Of a stretch of 64,000 nucleotides of DNA, positions 14,491 to 25,849 are shown piece after piece (position 1 is the first letter of the stretch; each line of letters starts with the position of its first letter). The stretch covers positions 32,220,213-32,284,212 of the forward strand of contig OX387185.1 of assembly GCA_947561395.2 (NCBI GenBank), written 5' to 3'. This DNA comes from Buxus sempervirens. Taxonomy: Eukaryota > Streptophyta > Magnoliopsida > Buxales > Buxaceae. A program made the position numbers and the translations under genes. The notes beneath the pieces are model-generated. The model was not told the origin of the DNA. It did not search any database and saw only the letters and a list, made by a program, of their open reading frames with translations.

Positions 14491-14586
14491 ATTCAATTAA
14501 TATAACAGTTCTCAATAAATAAACACAAAATTAGCAACACAAAATTCAATTAATATAATAGTTCTCAATAAATAAACACAAAATAT
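14491..14586. repeat. Short tandem repeat, 53-bp period
   Basis: ATTCAATTAATATAA followed by AGTTCTCAATAAATAAACAC begins at 14491 and again at 14544. It lies in the RepHel intron between exon 3 and the exon 2 duplicate. Confidence 0.85.
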
Positions 14587-14639
14587 GACAACAAATAGAA
14601 AAGGAGATCTAACCTTCTACAGAAGTTGGAAATTTTCAC

Positions 14640-14870
14640 ATAATAAAATTACATTGTTTTATACTACCACTAAGAAATTGGTAAATAAACACAAAATTCA
14701 AATCGATAATTACCTCTTTCTTCTACATCTTTGCCTTTTGATAGCTGTCCACTATCTTTGTCCTGGTTACTTGTAGCATCATGAATTATAGCCTTTCAGA
14801 TCCATTTTCCATAGCATCTAAATATACAATAAACATAGATAAAGTACAAAGTTATACAAAGAAAAAAAAA
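14640..14870 (-). pseudogene. Frameshifted duplicate of RepHel exon 2
   Basis: The segment aligns with 17620-17840, including exon 2 and the flanking intron. Both read on the minus strand as a charged exon with QDK(D/N)SG(Q/H)L, followed by a GTAATTA donor. The copy here has one base fewer near its centre, which brings TAA into frame, so it cannot replace exon 2 at 17787-17686. The copies now lie about 3 kb apart because solo LTR A was inserted between them. Confidence 0.65.
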
Positions 14871-16658
14871 GTTAGAAAATTAAAGAAATATTGACATAAA
14901 CAGAAAAAAAACTACAAACTTCAAAGAAGTATAGAAGACAATAATAAATCTGCAAACACAAAAATCAATACCAAAACAATGTAACTAATAAATCTGGAAA
15001 CACAAAAAATGGATAACCATTTTTGAAACATCAAGATTAAGTACCAAAGTAAAATACAACATATGGTTCAGGACAGATGTCAAGCAATTCAAAATTAGTA
15101 TCATACCCTAGACATGAATGAAAGGCCATAATTTGAAAAACAAATACATCTATAAGTGACCATTCAGTTAATAAGCAAGAAGCTTGATAATTACTTAAGG
15201 AATTATAATCAAATTGCCAAGATTTTTTTCTAATTGTTTTTAAATCTTAAGAAAATAAATCTATAAGTACTCTTTAGTTAAAGAGATGAAGAATTAGGAA
15301 TGTAAAACCCCGTTTATTTCTAGGTTTTTATAAAAAGGAACAATTTTAATATTTATTATTAACAATACACATCTACTAATAAGGTGTGGATGTAGGGGTT
15401 TTGTGTGTGGACGCTCGCACTATATCAGAAATGCAAGGATTCGTTGAGAAGTCCAAGCGTATTGCGGAAGGTATAAATAGTTTAAGAATTAGGGTTTTTT
15501 TTTCGTTTCGCCCTGAATACGCGTATTGTATGTTGAGAATGTTGCGGCTGCGGTTTTTCAATTTAGGGCTCTTCGAGAAGAGTAGGAGCAGTGCTGTGGG
15601 AGAGTCGTGATGTTGGGGGAAACTTACTGGCAGTAAGTTTAGTTGAATTTCAATAAGTTCGGAAGAGTTTTCTTGGAAGAGTTTCTTCCCTCGCGAGCAG
15701 AGCCTCTGTTCGACCAGAGCAAGCCCACGGTCGAAAGGGTTTGGAGTTTTCTGGGTTGCTTGATTTCAAGACTTGGGAGCATAGAAAAGTGAGTGGCACT
15801 GTTTTAAAACCTGATTTGTTTATTCGTGTATTTGGTTTGAAGTTATGCATGTTTATTGAATGAATGGTTATCTGTGTTTCTGGGCAAAGACAGTCCGAAG
15901 GTTTTCTGAGTACAATGATTTGGGGATAATTGGAAATCATGTTAGATTAAATCCAAAATAGGTTTGAATGTGTCCTGGGAGTGTTGGGAGACTAGATAAG
16001 TAGTTACAGACCGGAAAAATTCAGCCAGAGTTGGAGTTCTGGGATTAACAGAGAACTGAAAGTCGCAGTGGGTCACCGCCCACTTGGCGCCCACTTGGCA
16101 CCCACTTCGGGAAGTAAGCGCCCAGAAGGTTTAACCCGGCGCCGAGCTAGCGCCACTCAGGGCTTAGCACGCGCCCACCTAAGTTTCCCGCGCCCTTCTC
16201 GCGCTCTTCTCGCGCCCATCTGGCGCCGAGCTCGCGCCCACTCATCCACGAGTGAGCGCCAGCCTTATTTTCATGAAACGAGTCACCGCTCACTTGGCGC
16301 TTACCTGGCGCCCACTTCAGGAAGTGAGCGCCCAGTCGTTTTTCTTGCCGAATCCTATAATTTCGTAAAACCACGGGGTTTTGGATGCTAGAGGGTTTTC
16401 GACCACTTACCCAAATAATTGTTTACGACATTAGAGATAAAAATTTGCTTATGAGAACATTGAAGATAGATCCTAGGTTTAGTAAAGGCTTATGAAGTAG
16501 ATGTTGGGAAATAAGTCGAGGATGTTCGGGATATCTACATACTAGGGCTTTATTTTAGTCCTCTTGAAGCATGCACTGTTTGGTACTTGATTTGATTTAT
16601 TAAACCCTGTTTTGATGGTAAGTTTTGAATTAACTTGCAAATATTATTTACTTGATTT

Positions 16659-16718
16659 CTTGTGTGAGTTGATGTTCTGGTTGGAACACTTGTGTGAGTT
16701 GATGTTCTGGTTGGAACA
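16659..16718. repeat. 30-bp direct tandem repeat in solo LTR A
   Basis: CTTGTGTGAGTTGATG followed by TTCTGGTTGGAACA occurs twice head-to-tail at 16659 and 16689. It lies inside the proposed LTR intron. Confidence 0.85.
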
Positions 16719-16865
16719 ACGGGTGATGTGTACTAAATGCAGAATTTTGAACGGTTATTTATCGGTTTGGGTTTAGCTTCCCATGGATCCTGGTTAAGCT
16801 TAGTAATGTGATGGTATGTGTTTGTTGGTGTAATTGCATGGCCATGTGTGTTGCCACGACCAGTG

Positions 16866-16990
16866 TAGAGCAGCCAGATACCCTGAGTAGGCCTAGTTGT
16901 CAGTGCCGATACCCGGAGTAGGCCGGCATTGGATGACGATACCCTGAGTAGGCCGTCATTTCAGAGTATTCGATACCCTGAGTAGGCCGG
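16866..16990. repeat. Interspersed GATACCCTGAGTAGGCC repeats in solo LTR A
   Basis: Four near-copies of a 17-base motif are separated by 15 to 25 bases of different sequence. The second copy reads GATACCCGGAGTAGGCC. Confidence 0.85.
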
Positions 16991-17169
16991 AATTGTGTAC
17001 ATGGAGGTGTGTAGTGTCTACTTGGCATGTAAATTAATCAATGTAACCATATGCATGACATTGACTTGGTTTGAGTTGTTATCGGAATTACGTTATTATT
17101 ATCGTTGGTTATTTGTCGAAGCATGTCTTATAACTGTGTTAACTATTTCTGCATGCATGTGTCACTCGC

Positions 17170-17291
17170 TGAGATATTCGTATCTCATTCCCTCGTTGTT
17201 GCTTTGTTTTTCAGATATTCGTGGTGAGGTGCCTACGGGGGTAGATCCGGCTAATACATATAGGGAGGAGGATTATTACTACCGACCTTAG
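17170..17291 (+). other. Hairpin, splice acceptor and short acidic ORF in LTR A
   Basis: TGAGATA-TTCG-TATCTCA (17170-17187) forms a perfect 7-bp stem with a TTCG loop. A T-rich tract ending TTTTTCAG follows, then an open frame at 17215-17291. Entered in phase 1, the frame ends REEDYYYRP-stop. LTRs B and C hold the same arrangement at the matching place. The function is unknown; it may be a terminal exon of a transcript spliced within the LTR. Confidence 0.55.
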
Positions 17292-17541
17292 TCCAGCAGG
17301 TTGTTTGGTCTTAAACTTGTTAAGTTGAAATTTGAGGAATTGTAATAAGATAGTAAACTTGGGCCCATCTGATGTATGTGATGATTTCATAACTTGCCTG
17401 GATAGAAATTTCTGAATTGTGCACTCTGATGTGATATAAAATGTGGGTGATTATCCAGCGATCACCATTATTGAGATCCTTAACTAACCCCTAGGAGACG
17501 TGTTATATCTTTAATGAAGAACACGAATCCGGGGCGTTACA

Positions 17542-18071
17542 AGGAATAGATGAGTTTGGATTAAAAAGAATCTTGTAAGGTAAGAAATTGACAAATAAAT
17601 ATACTACCACCAACAAGTTGGCAAATTGTTTTATAGTACCACTAACAAATTGGCAACTAAACACTAAGATCGAATTGGTAATTACCTTTTTCAACATCTG
17701 CACTATTCAATAGATGTCCGCTATTCTTGTCTTGGCTGCTTGTACCATCATCATCTACGACCTTCTTAGATGCATTCTTCATTGCATCTACATAAATAAA
17801 AAACATAGATAAAGTTTAAAGTTATACAAAGTAAAACACTAAGCAAGATATTTGTTACAATTACAAGACAAAAATGAACAAACACCATTTGACATCAAAC
17901 CTCGCATTGTCCTTCTCTTCTTTTTTGAAACCAATGAACTAAGCAAGAAATCTATTACAAAGCATTAACATTTTATAATTAATGAACATTAGTGGATCAT
18001 TAAAAAAAAAACTTAACATGAGACAAACAAAATAAACAAATATAAAACAATCATTGAATTTTAATAAATAC
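17542..18071 (-). other. RepHel exon 2 and first intron
   Basis: Exon 2 (17787-17686, 102 nt) begins after an ATGTAG acceptor in phase 1 and ends GAAAAAG before GTAATT. It encodes an acidic, hydrophilic segment (DAMKNASKKVVDDDG and onward). An alternative small exon at 17938-17901 also has GT/AG borders but puts exon 2 out of frame, so it was left out of the model. Confidence 0.5.
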
Positions 18072-18138
18072 CGTCACCATCATCATCAATAGTAATATCA
18101 ACTGTGTTAGGTTGCACACCACTTTCTTGTTCTGCCAT
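18072..18138 (-). other. Putative RepHel exon 1 with start codon
   Basis: ATG at 18138-18136 opens a 22-codon acidic exon (MAEQESGVQP ... DDDGD) followed by a GTATTT donor in phase 1. That phase joins exon 2 directly. No homology was recognised for this short N-terminus, so the start is plausible but not proven. Confidence 0.45.
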
Positions 18139-20475
18139 ATCCCAAATTTCGTAATCTACATAGAAAAGCGAATACATTAGACACAATTAAGAATATATAA
18201 ATACACCCCTAAGAACATAATAAGAAGTAAGTATAGAGCTTGTAAACAATAAGTTAACCAAAAACTATCAGCAAATAAAACTACAATAGTGAATATGTAA
18301 TCGAAGATGAAAATTGTATAAACATAGGCTAGAATTTATTTATATAGAATGAAAAGAGCAATTGGATAGCTAGAATTGTTCACAAAGATCAAATGATTGA
18401 CACCAAGGAATGCTCTCTTTCATTTAAAATAATTTCCTTCCTCTTATAGCATTTCTTGCGGACACTCTTTTATATTGGCTGAATATAAATATACTCTATG
18501 GAACAGTTAATGGCAGTATAAACACAGACAAGATACCCCCATATGCAATGGGGCTTTTCCCCGACCATTAGTGTTAAGGAGGTGGTTTCGGGGGACAGAT
18601 AGGCTAGGATGGTTTGAACCAGGTGCTAACATATTTTCAGGCAGTTGTCCAAGTGGAAAGGTGCAAATTTAGAATATTAGTCTAGAATATGGGAGAACAT
18701 AGATGAACTAATTTATTTCAGTGGTATATTTTTTAGGTTACTTAATATAATTTGCATGTAAACAAGTAATACCTCTAAGCAGAATAACCGTGTAAAAATG
18801 GTAAAACAAGAAACTTGATGAAGTTGCCTAAAGCTTGAAGTGAGACCTAATAGCTATAATTGTCTGTGCTTGTACATCACCTTTTATTTATTTTCTTTTG
18901 GTATGGATATGTTAAAAAAGGAATTGTAATGAGTCCTCAAAAGTTTTTTAATATTTATTTCAGCTCTCAAATAAATGCTCTTTAAGAGTTGTTTTAGTGT
19001 TTCAATCCATACTCATGTAATTATTCGAGTTAATTTCATATCACTGATGCAAAACTCATAAGAAATTCTTTATGTCCACCAAGTATGAATCTGCTTAGAT
19101 AATGCACTGAAAACATAATAAGAATTAAGTATAAATACACCCCAAAAAATACAAACCAAACACATAATAAAACTACAGCAAATAGTAAGTTAACCAAAAA
19201 CTATCAGCAAATAAAACTACAACAGTGAATATGTAATCTTTTGGTTATTTCTATTAAACATATATCTTCGTATAAGTCAAAAACAGATTTTGAAGAAGAT
19301 ATAAATACGCCCCTAAAAACATAATAAGAATGAAGTATAGAGCTTGTAAACAATAAGTTAACCAAAAACTATCAGCAAATAAAACTACAACAGTGAATAT
19401 GTAATATTTTGGCTATTTCTATTAAACATATATCTTCCTATATGTTTGCATAGATTCCAAAAACATAAGTTTCTTAAATTTCTTTTGCATCTTTGTGTAA
19501 TAGTTCAGAATGAATTTATCCGTATACTTATAGATGTATTTAGAATGAATTTATTTTTCTTTTATATAATAGTTTTGTAATTTTCTTTTAAAATTTCTAA
19601 TTAGTAGATTTTATAAGGGAAGGAGAAGAAACATTAAAATGAAAATTTGAAAGTATACGGTGTTCTATTATTCTATTTATTTTGTGCAGCTTATCTATAT
19701 TTAAAAGTGAATAGAAGCAGTTCTTATAATGCATGAAATTCAAAAAAATTAATTTTGTGTGAGTGATGTCACCAGTGTGCAAGACTGTGTTTCTATTGAG
19801 AAGAAATTCAATAACTTAAAGTTCTACTTCTAAAAAAGTTTTGACCTCTTACCATTCATAAATCAGATAAAGAGAGGTTTGTTCTGAACCAATACTGAGT
19901 CCCAAGAAGAGAGGTTTCATTGGAAACCCCTCATCTTGGTTGAACTTAGGAAAGTCCGGCTGAGACCAATACAACTTAGGCGATACGGAGTTGGTATCGC
20001 CTAGGAGCATGGACATAGGTGATATCAATTTGTTACTGCCCGAGACCTTTTAGATAATAGAAAGTGACAAAAATAAAAACCAGGGAAAAAAAACATAAAA
20101 GAAGAACAAGAAGAAATAGAATGAAGCAGAAAGGAAAAAAATTAGAACGGAAGAAGAAGATGAAGCGATGGAGTGCCTGATGGCTCCAGCCTAGGGGATT
20201 TATTGTATTAAAAAAAAACAGGTATGAACAGAGGAAGAAGAAGACATAGGTACTAAACTGTGTCCCCATGAACAGGTAGCGCAAACATGAAATCTGGTTC
20301 CTCTCCACAAACGTTTCTCTCATTATTCTTGGTTTTTGCCTTTTCTTTTCTTCTTTCTTCTTCTTTTCTCATCCTTTCCTTATTTTTCCCTTTTCAAAAC
20401 TTTCTGGGCTCATTGGGTCGTCTCAACCCACGACCAATACTACTATACTACCCGAGTCTACTCAGTATCTGCCCT
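18139..20475. other. Non-coding, with a segment repeated three times
   Basis: A segment containing TTAACCAAAAACTATCAGCA followed by AATAAAACTACAACAGTG (one base differs in the first copy) recurs near 18252, 19191 and 19358. The outer copies are preceded by AGTATAGAGCTTGTAAAC and by an AAATAC(A/G)CCCCTAA unit. The last two are followed by ATTTCTATTAAACATATA. The RepHel promoter and the Helitron 5' end are expected here, but I could not place the TC terminus. From about 20090 to 20400 the sequence is strongly purine-rich and then pyrimidine-rich. No gene was recognised. Confidence 0.6.
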
Positions 20476-20480
20476 GGCTA

Positions 20481-22837
20481 TGTAAAACCCCGAATTTCCC
20501 TTAAATAATAAATTAAATTAGTAAATAATATTACCCAGAGTTATGATTGATAGAAACATTTTAATATTGTAGGGGGTGATCAACTTAGCGGAGATCCAGA
20601 ATTAGACGCAGATCTGACCGTCCGATCATGAGATATCAAGGTATGTATTCTGATTGGGCATGTGTATGGAATTTGGTATAGGTGAGACACATGGGATAAG
20701 TGAGTATAAGTATTAGTTTAATAACCTAAATTTATACGCGTGTATTCTCGCTCGTATTGATCAGCCGCAAGCGACAAGCGACCGAAGGAGAAGAAGAAGA
20801 AGGGGAAGAAGAAAAGCTTGGGTTTTTGGAGTTCTTCATCTTCTAGAGTGTTGCTGGGTGATAGAGAAGCGTGGTTGAGAGAAGTGAGGAAGAGGAACCT
20901 TCGTTCAAGAGGTAGGTGACACCGTTTTGGTTTTAAATTCGGATTTATCTCTGTTTAATCGCAAACGCATGTTTCTATGATATGTAAAGTTGTATTTAGT
21001 TAGCTAAGCATGTTATAAATACACTAGAATGAGTTTAGATGATAAAAATCGTGATTTAGAACTGTTTCTGTTCGATTTGGTGAGACCGCCGACCTCGACT
21101 GTGCGAGGCGCTCATCGGCAATCTTAGGCGCTGGTTAAAGTTTTGAGGACGCCGTGGACCGCGGGACGACGGACCGTGGGCGCTCGAAATTGCACTACCG
21201 CCGACTGATGACCGCCCGGAGCGATCCTGAGCGATCCCAGGCGCTCTCAGCAGAATTTCCAATTTTTCATAATTTCGAACCTAAATCAATTCTAAACCAT
21301 TTTTAGACAATTTTAATGATTAATTAAGGTACTTTAAGACCAAAATAAACTACCTAAATCCCTGTTTTACAGAAAAACAAATTAGGGAGATATTTAGGAC
21401 ATTAGTTGCCAAGTTTTGAAGGTATATAAGAAATGTGATTTTTGGAAAAGCCTAACTACCATTTGATTATCTAAACACTTCTAAATGATATTATAAATCA
21501 TAAGACATTATAAAGAGAATTCAGAATCCGAATGACGGAATAATGAAGTGAATGTACAGATATAACCATTATATGCCGCTAGGCGCCAACCCTTATAGAA
21601 ATATGGTACTTTAGGGAATTTTGGAGTCTAGTGGGCATAGCTGGTTATGGATCCATAGTCGTAGCTAGATAGCTGAGGGATATGTCATTTGGGTTGAGTT
21701 ACTCTTATATGCGACGCGCTTCCTTTGCAAGTTAGTTTGTTTGGGAAGGTCCTATGTCTGGAGGGACACCCCGGTGAGCCGCTGGTGATTCCCTGTACAT
21801 GTGGATAAGCAACCACCTCCATGTATTGATTCTGGTGCTGCATGCTGGTGGTACATGCCAACTTTGATGGGTACGTGTGCAATAAGTCGGTGACTACGGC
21901 TCTTGTCTAAGCTGCGCTGCATGGGGCTTGAGTATCATTAGTAGCATCGCTCCTAAGTCGCACGGTGGTATAGCAATTGGTTGAGAATCATCTCAAAAGG
22001 TTTATCTAACTTTGTGAGTCCTACAATGACACTGAAAACATAACACTTGATATGATTACTATTGTGCACGTGCGGGATGCATGTGATTGGGATATTGGTT
22101 GGATGTGACTGCTTAGTACATCCTGGCAATACCTGGATTATGCTATTGATTTGGCTATTGAGTTCTTATATTAAAACTTGCTGAAAATCATTTCTAGAAC
22201 TGTTATCAAACTGTTTTGTGTTCATGAATGGTATAAATGATTATGAGAGCCTGATTTATCGATATTGCTTAATCGTGCATGAAATGCTACTTTGCTTATA
22301 TTAACTGTTTAATCATGCATGTGTTACCTACTGAGATATTCGTATCTCACCCTACTTCTATTTCATTTTTTTTCAGCTGATACACGAGAGGGGGATCTCT
22401 TAGACTTCCAGGGAGAGATAGCCGAGTATTCGCCGGAGGATTATTATTATCCAGACCTTGTCTAAGGTGGATTGATGTTATAGACTTAGCATTTTTAATT
22501 GGTTATTATCATTTATTGGATTTGATGTATGAGAGAGACAAGAGAGAGTTAGTAACCAGTTCATTCTACCAGACTTTGATATTACTGACTGATGGTCAAG
22601 CTTTCTGCTTGTTTGAGGATTTTGATCTACACTTCCGCACATACTTGTTTCCGCACTCTGATAGTTTAATATATGGATTGGATTTACTTCTTTGGTCTGG
22701 TATGTTATTGATGTTGTAATTGATATGGGCCAGTAACACCTCGGATTTGGTTGTTGAACTAAATTCGGGTTGTTACAGTAGCGAACCGGGTTCGGGTCGG
22801 GTGCCGGTTTGCACTGACCCGGGTTCGGGGCGTTACA
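20481..22837 (+). mobile_element. Solo LTR B (2357 bp)
   Basis: It begins TGTAAAACCCCGAA and ends CGGGGCGTTACA, like LTRs A and C. The target duplication GGCTA is perfect (20476-20480 and 22838-22842). A GC-rich block lies at about 21080-21250. The hairpin TGAGATA-TTCG-TATCTCA is at 22332-22349. A possible LTR intron runs from a GTAGGT donor near 20911 to TTTTTTCAG at 22376. No internal domains remain. Confidence 0.92.
22332..22465 (+). other. Hairpin, splice acceptor and short acidic ORF in LTR B
   Basis: The 7-bp hairpin is followed by a T-rich tract, CAG at 22374-22376, and an open frame at 22377-22465 in phase 1. It reads DTREGDLLDF onward and ends EDYYYPDLV-stop. It matches the arrangement in LTRs A and C. 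The protein tail is conserved more than the surrounding DNA. Confidence 0.55.
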
Positions 22838-22842
22838 GGCTA

Positions 22843-23577
22843 ATACTGAGTTCTTTTTAACTTTGCTCACACCCCCACATCTTAATACATGTCATTTGGA
22901 GAAAAAGTGGCCTTAGATATTCATGTAAAAAGTGGCCTTAATACATGAAAATCATATCTGCTTTATAGCTGTCCTATTCATTTAGATTCTGATGATGATT
23001 TTCATTCTTAGATTCTTTTTTCATGTCTTTCCAGGTTGGAAAATATAGCATATTAGGTTTTTTTTGGAAAATCTTTCTATGTCAATAGCACTAATGGAAG
23101 TTGATGGATCTACTATGCCACTAATTGAGGTTGCCAGATCTATCATGCCACTTTGGAGGTTGCTGAATCTAGTATGCATACAGAACTGGATGTCTTAAGA
23201 CATTGTACGTGATTCAAGGCATCAAAAGGTGATTCTTAATGATAGATTCAAAATTATTTGAGTTCAGCCTATAGAAAGAGGATCAGGATACATTCATTAA
23301 CACCATTTAGAGACACAGGGGCTTTATCAGTTCATCAAACTTTTGAAAGAGGAAATTTCCTCGTTCATTAGATGTATTGGCACAGTGCAAATCTAGTATG
23401 CCCACAGAAGATAAATTCAATAGAGCACATAGACAAGCCATCTTTTAACAGTTTTGCCTCCTGCATTGCTATCCTGTGTCAGTTTCAGGTTTGTGAGTTT
23501 GTCGTGATTCAGTGGTAACGGCTTTTTTACTCTTATTTCAGTTGATCTAATTAATTATTTTTTATGGTCACTCGCAG
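22843..23577 (+). repeat. Non-coding, with a 30-bp three-copy tandem repeat
   Basis: Three diverged 29-30-bp copies lie at 23091-23120, 23121-23150 and 23151-23179, each with the pattern CTAAT(T/G)GA(A/G)GTTG ... TCATGCCA. Sequence at about 23250-23400 has a diverged partner at about 25500-25655. No coding exon is evident before 23578. Confidence 0.6.
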
Positions 23578-24005
23578 GTTGAGCTCTTAATCCCACAGTT
23601 GCAATTTCTTGATGATGAAGGAGCCCAAGGTGAGCTTTGGGAACTGTCAAGGATTTTCTTGGACACTCTTATAGAAGAAACAGGATGTCAGGTTAGGTGG
23701 AAGTATTGGTTTAAGTTCTATCTATTAGTGCCTTGGATTTATCTGTGTGCTTTTTCTCTGTTTTTTGGCTTTTGGTGATTCACTTTTTAAATGAACTTAT
23801 ATTGACTAAGAAGTAGGCACATGACATCTTTTCATGCATAGGCAAGCTCTTGATGATTATTTTTATTGGTTCTATTTCCGAACGTCAATAGTTATGTTCT
23901 AACTTGTGTGCTTCCATACCAGAGAGTAAAAGCCATATTTCCTGATGCTGGTGCTGCAGCACTTCTGAAATATAGGTGGAAGGATGCAGCTTTTGGATTT
24001 TCCAG
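23578..24005 (+). pseudogene. Two-exon fragment of an unidentified plant gene
   Basis: Two exons with good borders are in phase: 23578-23691 (38 codons, VELLIPQLQFLDDEGAQ ... EETGCQ) after CTCGCAG, and 23923-24005 (RVKAIFPDAGAAALLKYRW ... GFSR) after ATACCAG and ending in phase 2 before GTTATC. Both are open, and their amino-acid composition looks like real protein. From memory the pattern recalls plant DUF1995-domain proteins, but this is weak. No further exons were recognised on either side, so this is a fragment. Confidence 0.5.
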
Positions 24006-25844
24006 GTTATCTTCACTTTTTAGATGAAAGTTTATATCAGAAAATATATTGGATGATGGGTTCTGCTTAGGCTCTAGCTGTGTGATTTATTTAGCATTTC
24101 TATTTTTGGTTATAGGCTTTTCTCTTTTTCCTTCTTTGTAGTTATGTTTTGCACTATGGTAGATAAAGTTTATTTATAATAAGTGCATGACTGAGAGACA
24201 GACAATTGTTATTTGGCACCCTTTTTGAATCTAATATTGCTTCTTCTTCTTCAGTATTTATTTATTTCATACTTTTATGCATATGTAGTTTGCAAGAAAA
24301 TAATTATATTGACAACTCAGAAATTCATCTTTCCAAATAGTTTCTTCATTGATTCTGTTTGCTGTAGACTTTAGTTTTTGTGGTTCTGGAAGCTAAGCCC
24401 ATTGTCAAATAAGTAGTGAGGGATTCTGCAAGTAAAGCCTATTATGATACTACTTGTGAACGCCAATATTGTCAAGATGGGTTTTGGTGCTTATTCATTA
24501 AAACAAACATTGATGATCTAGCATTGTTAACAAAGACCTAGAAACCTTACCAGCATCTCATTAGCTATTACATTGTTGAACTTCATTTTCCCTCTATATA
24601 TGGGCTTTAGTTTAATACCCTCTACCACGGTGTCTTGAAATTTTATCTCCAATTCTTGATAGCTTTATTAGCATGCTAATTGTGCTTAAAATTAACCAAT
24701 CATATTAGACAATGGAATGAACTGATGTTTTGGTTACATAGGTAGTCCTATCTTTCCTTTACATGGGTCTTCATTGTAAAAGATACAAAAGGACAGTTGA
24801 AAGGTTCTAAATACAAAATAAATGGGAAAACTCTTTCTAGAATTTAAAGGTGGGATCAAGCAAGATGATAACCTTTTATTTTCACACTTGCTGTATTTTT
24901 TTTTAATCATCTCTCATTATAGGTAAATTCAAATTTCAGTTTTAGATTCTCTTTCAATTTTATCATGTTAATTTTTCTTTTGGGCAGTTATATTATCATA
25001 CTGTTTTATATATTTCTTTATTTGTTTATGTATTCATATGTTAAGGCATTCACATAAGACTTACATCTCACACCTTGAGGCATACGGTGTTACATGCTCT
25101 TATGCTTATTTGTTTTTTTATTAAATAAGGCATCAAGTCACAAAACTCTACAAATAATCAGTAGAATTTCTCTAGTTGAAAATATTATGTTAAGAGTTAC
25201 AAAGGGAACTCTGGAGCCAAATATTAGAACAAGAAATATGCAATGCAAGAACATGTTTGTTGGGAAATTGGATCTTGATTTTCATGATAGTCAAGGTATG
25301 GAATATAATATAGAGCAAAACTTACATATTTCTTGGAGCAATTACATCTTGACTTTCATGTATTATTACTGTTGAGGTTTATGCACTTAATCATTGTAAT
25401 CATGAACCTAAAATTGCATTTACTTATATGGACATGAGAAATTGCACTTTTTAAACATTAGCTCTTTATATCTATGCCAGAATTAAAAGCAAATTCTTAG
25501 AGATAGACTCAATGGTGTTCGAGTTTAATCCCTAGAAAAAGGAGCAGGAAACATTCTTTAATACCTTTAAAGGACATAAACACTTTTGAAGCTCAAACTT
25601 TTGAAAGTAGAAATTATCTAGTTCATTAAATGCATTAACAGTGTAGAAATCTGTGACAAAAAAGGTTGCCCTTAGGTTGAAAGATTTTATGGCCTTTTCT
25701 TATTGCTGGAAGTTGCACGAAAATGAGGGGATGAGAAGGTGAATGGATGGTAATTCCCTTTTAATACATTTTAGTGGCATCTAGGGACTCAAACCAGACA
25801 TTGAGTCAAGGGAGACCATCTGTTTGATTGATGAAGCACATCTA
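24006..25844. other. Non-coding, intron-like; no gene recognised
   Basis: T-rich sequence follows the second exon of the unidentified fragment. It contains the second copy of a diverged duplication (about 25500-25655, matching about 23250-23400) and no supported exon. The open frame at 25094-25375 has no recognisable domain. Confidence 0.45.
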
Positions 25845-25849
25845 GCAGG

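Larger units (their letters stand above)
15301..17541 (+). mobile_element. Solo LTR A (2241 bp)
   Basis: It begins TGTAAAACCCCG and ends CGGGGCGTTACA, giving TG...CA ends with an imperfect inverted repeat. The flanks are AGGAA at 15296-15300 and AGGAA at 17542-17546, a perfect 5-bp target duplication. There is no internal retrotransposon region, so this is a solo LTR left by recombination between LTRs. A TATAAATAG box is at about 15471. A GC-rich block at about 16065-16345 contains two related copies of a GTCACCGC(C/T)CACTTGGCGC unit. Four near-copies of GATACCCTGAGTAGGCC lie at 16866-16988. Ends of this type are seen in Ty3/gypsy elements, perhaps Tekay-type chromoviruses; that family call is inference. 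It is nested in the RepHel gene. Confidence 0.92.
3312..18138 (-). mobile_element. Decayed autonomous-type Helitron (RepHel plus RPA)
   Basis: Two gene remnants typical of plant Helitrons lie on the minus strand: a RepHel protein (HUH endonuclease plus PIF1-type helicase) and, downstream of it, an RPA1-like protein. The probable 3' terminus is the hairpin and CTAG at 3312-3336, followed on the minus strand by a host T. The 5' TC terminus was not found, so 18138, the putative RepHel start codon, is only a minimum right limit. The element is defective: RepHel has two TGA codons and a frameshift, and RPA has an in-frame stop. It is also interrupted by solo LTR A (15301-17541). A decayed relic fits better than a mobile copy, although its termini could still be used in trans. 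Confidence 0.8.
9590..18138 (-). pseudogene. Helitron RepHel (HUH Rep plus PIF1-like helicase), broken
   Basis: Model: exon 1 18138-18072 (MAEQESGVQP...), exon 2 17787-17686, exon 3 13966-12983, exon 4 12881-9590; phases 1-1-1 agree. Exon 3 has the N-terminal CESCNAIRF/CCYRAG motif, then FAFTSMGV and YDPLQYPLLFPYGE. Exon 4 contains the LPASF block, the HUH motif GLPHAHF (about 12315-12295), the two-tyrosine motif KYLYKYIYKG (about 11909-11880), Walker A GPGGTGKT (about 10900), IIWDDASM, GGDFRQVLP, and the late helicase motifs TINKAQGQT and LYVALSRG. RepHel nicks and unwinds DNA in rolling-circle-like transposition. Lesions: TGA at 13370-13368, TGA at 12621-12619, and a one-base loss in a T run near 10262-10265. 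The Walker B acidic pair is DD rather than the usual DE. Exons 1 and 2 are less certain than 3 and 4. Confidence 0.88.

Noticed and set aside
16068..16391. Overlapping plus and minus open frames in a GC-rich block
   Set aside because: They lie in the repeat block of solo LTR A, where high GC content lowers stop frequency on both strands. No domain is visible.
17901..17938. Small RepHel exon with GT/AG borders
   Set aside because: Including it shifts exon 2 out of frame, whereas exon 1 joins exon 2 directly in phase.
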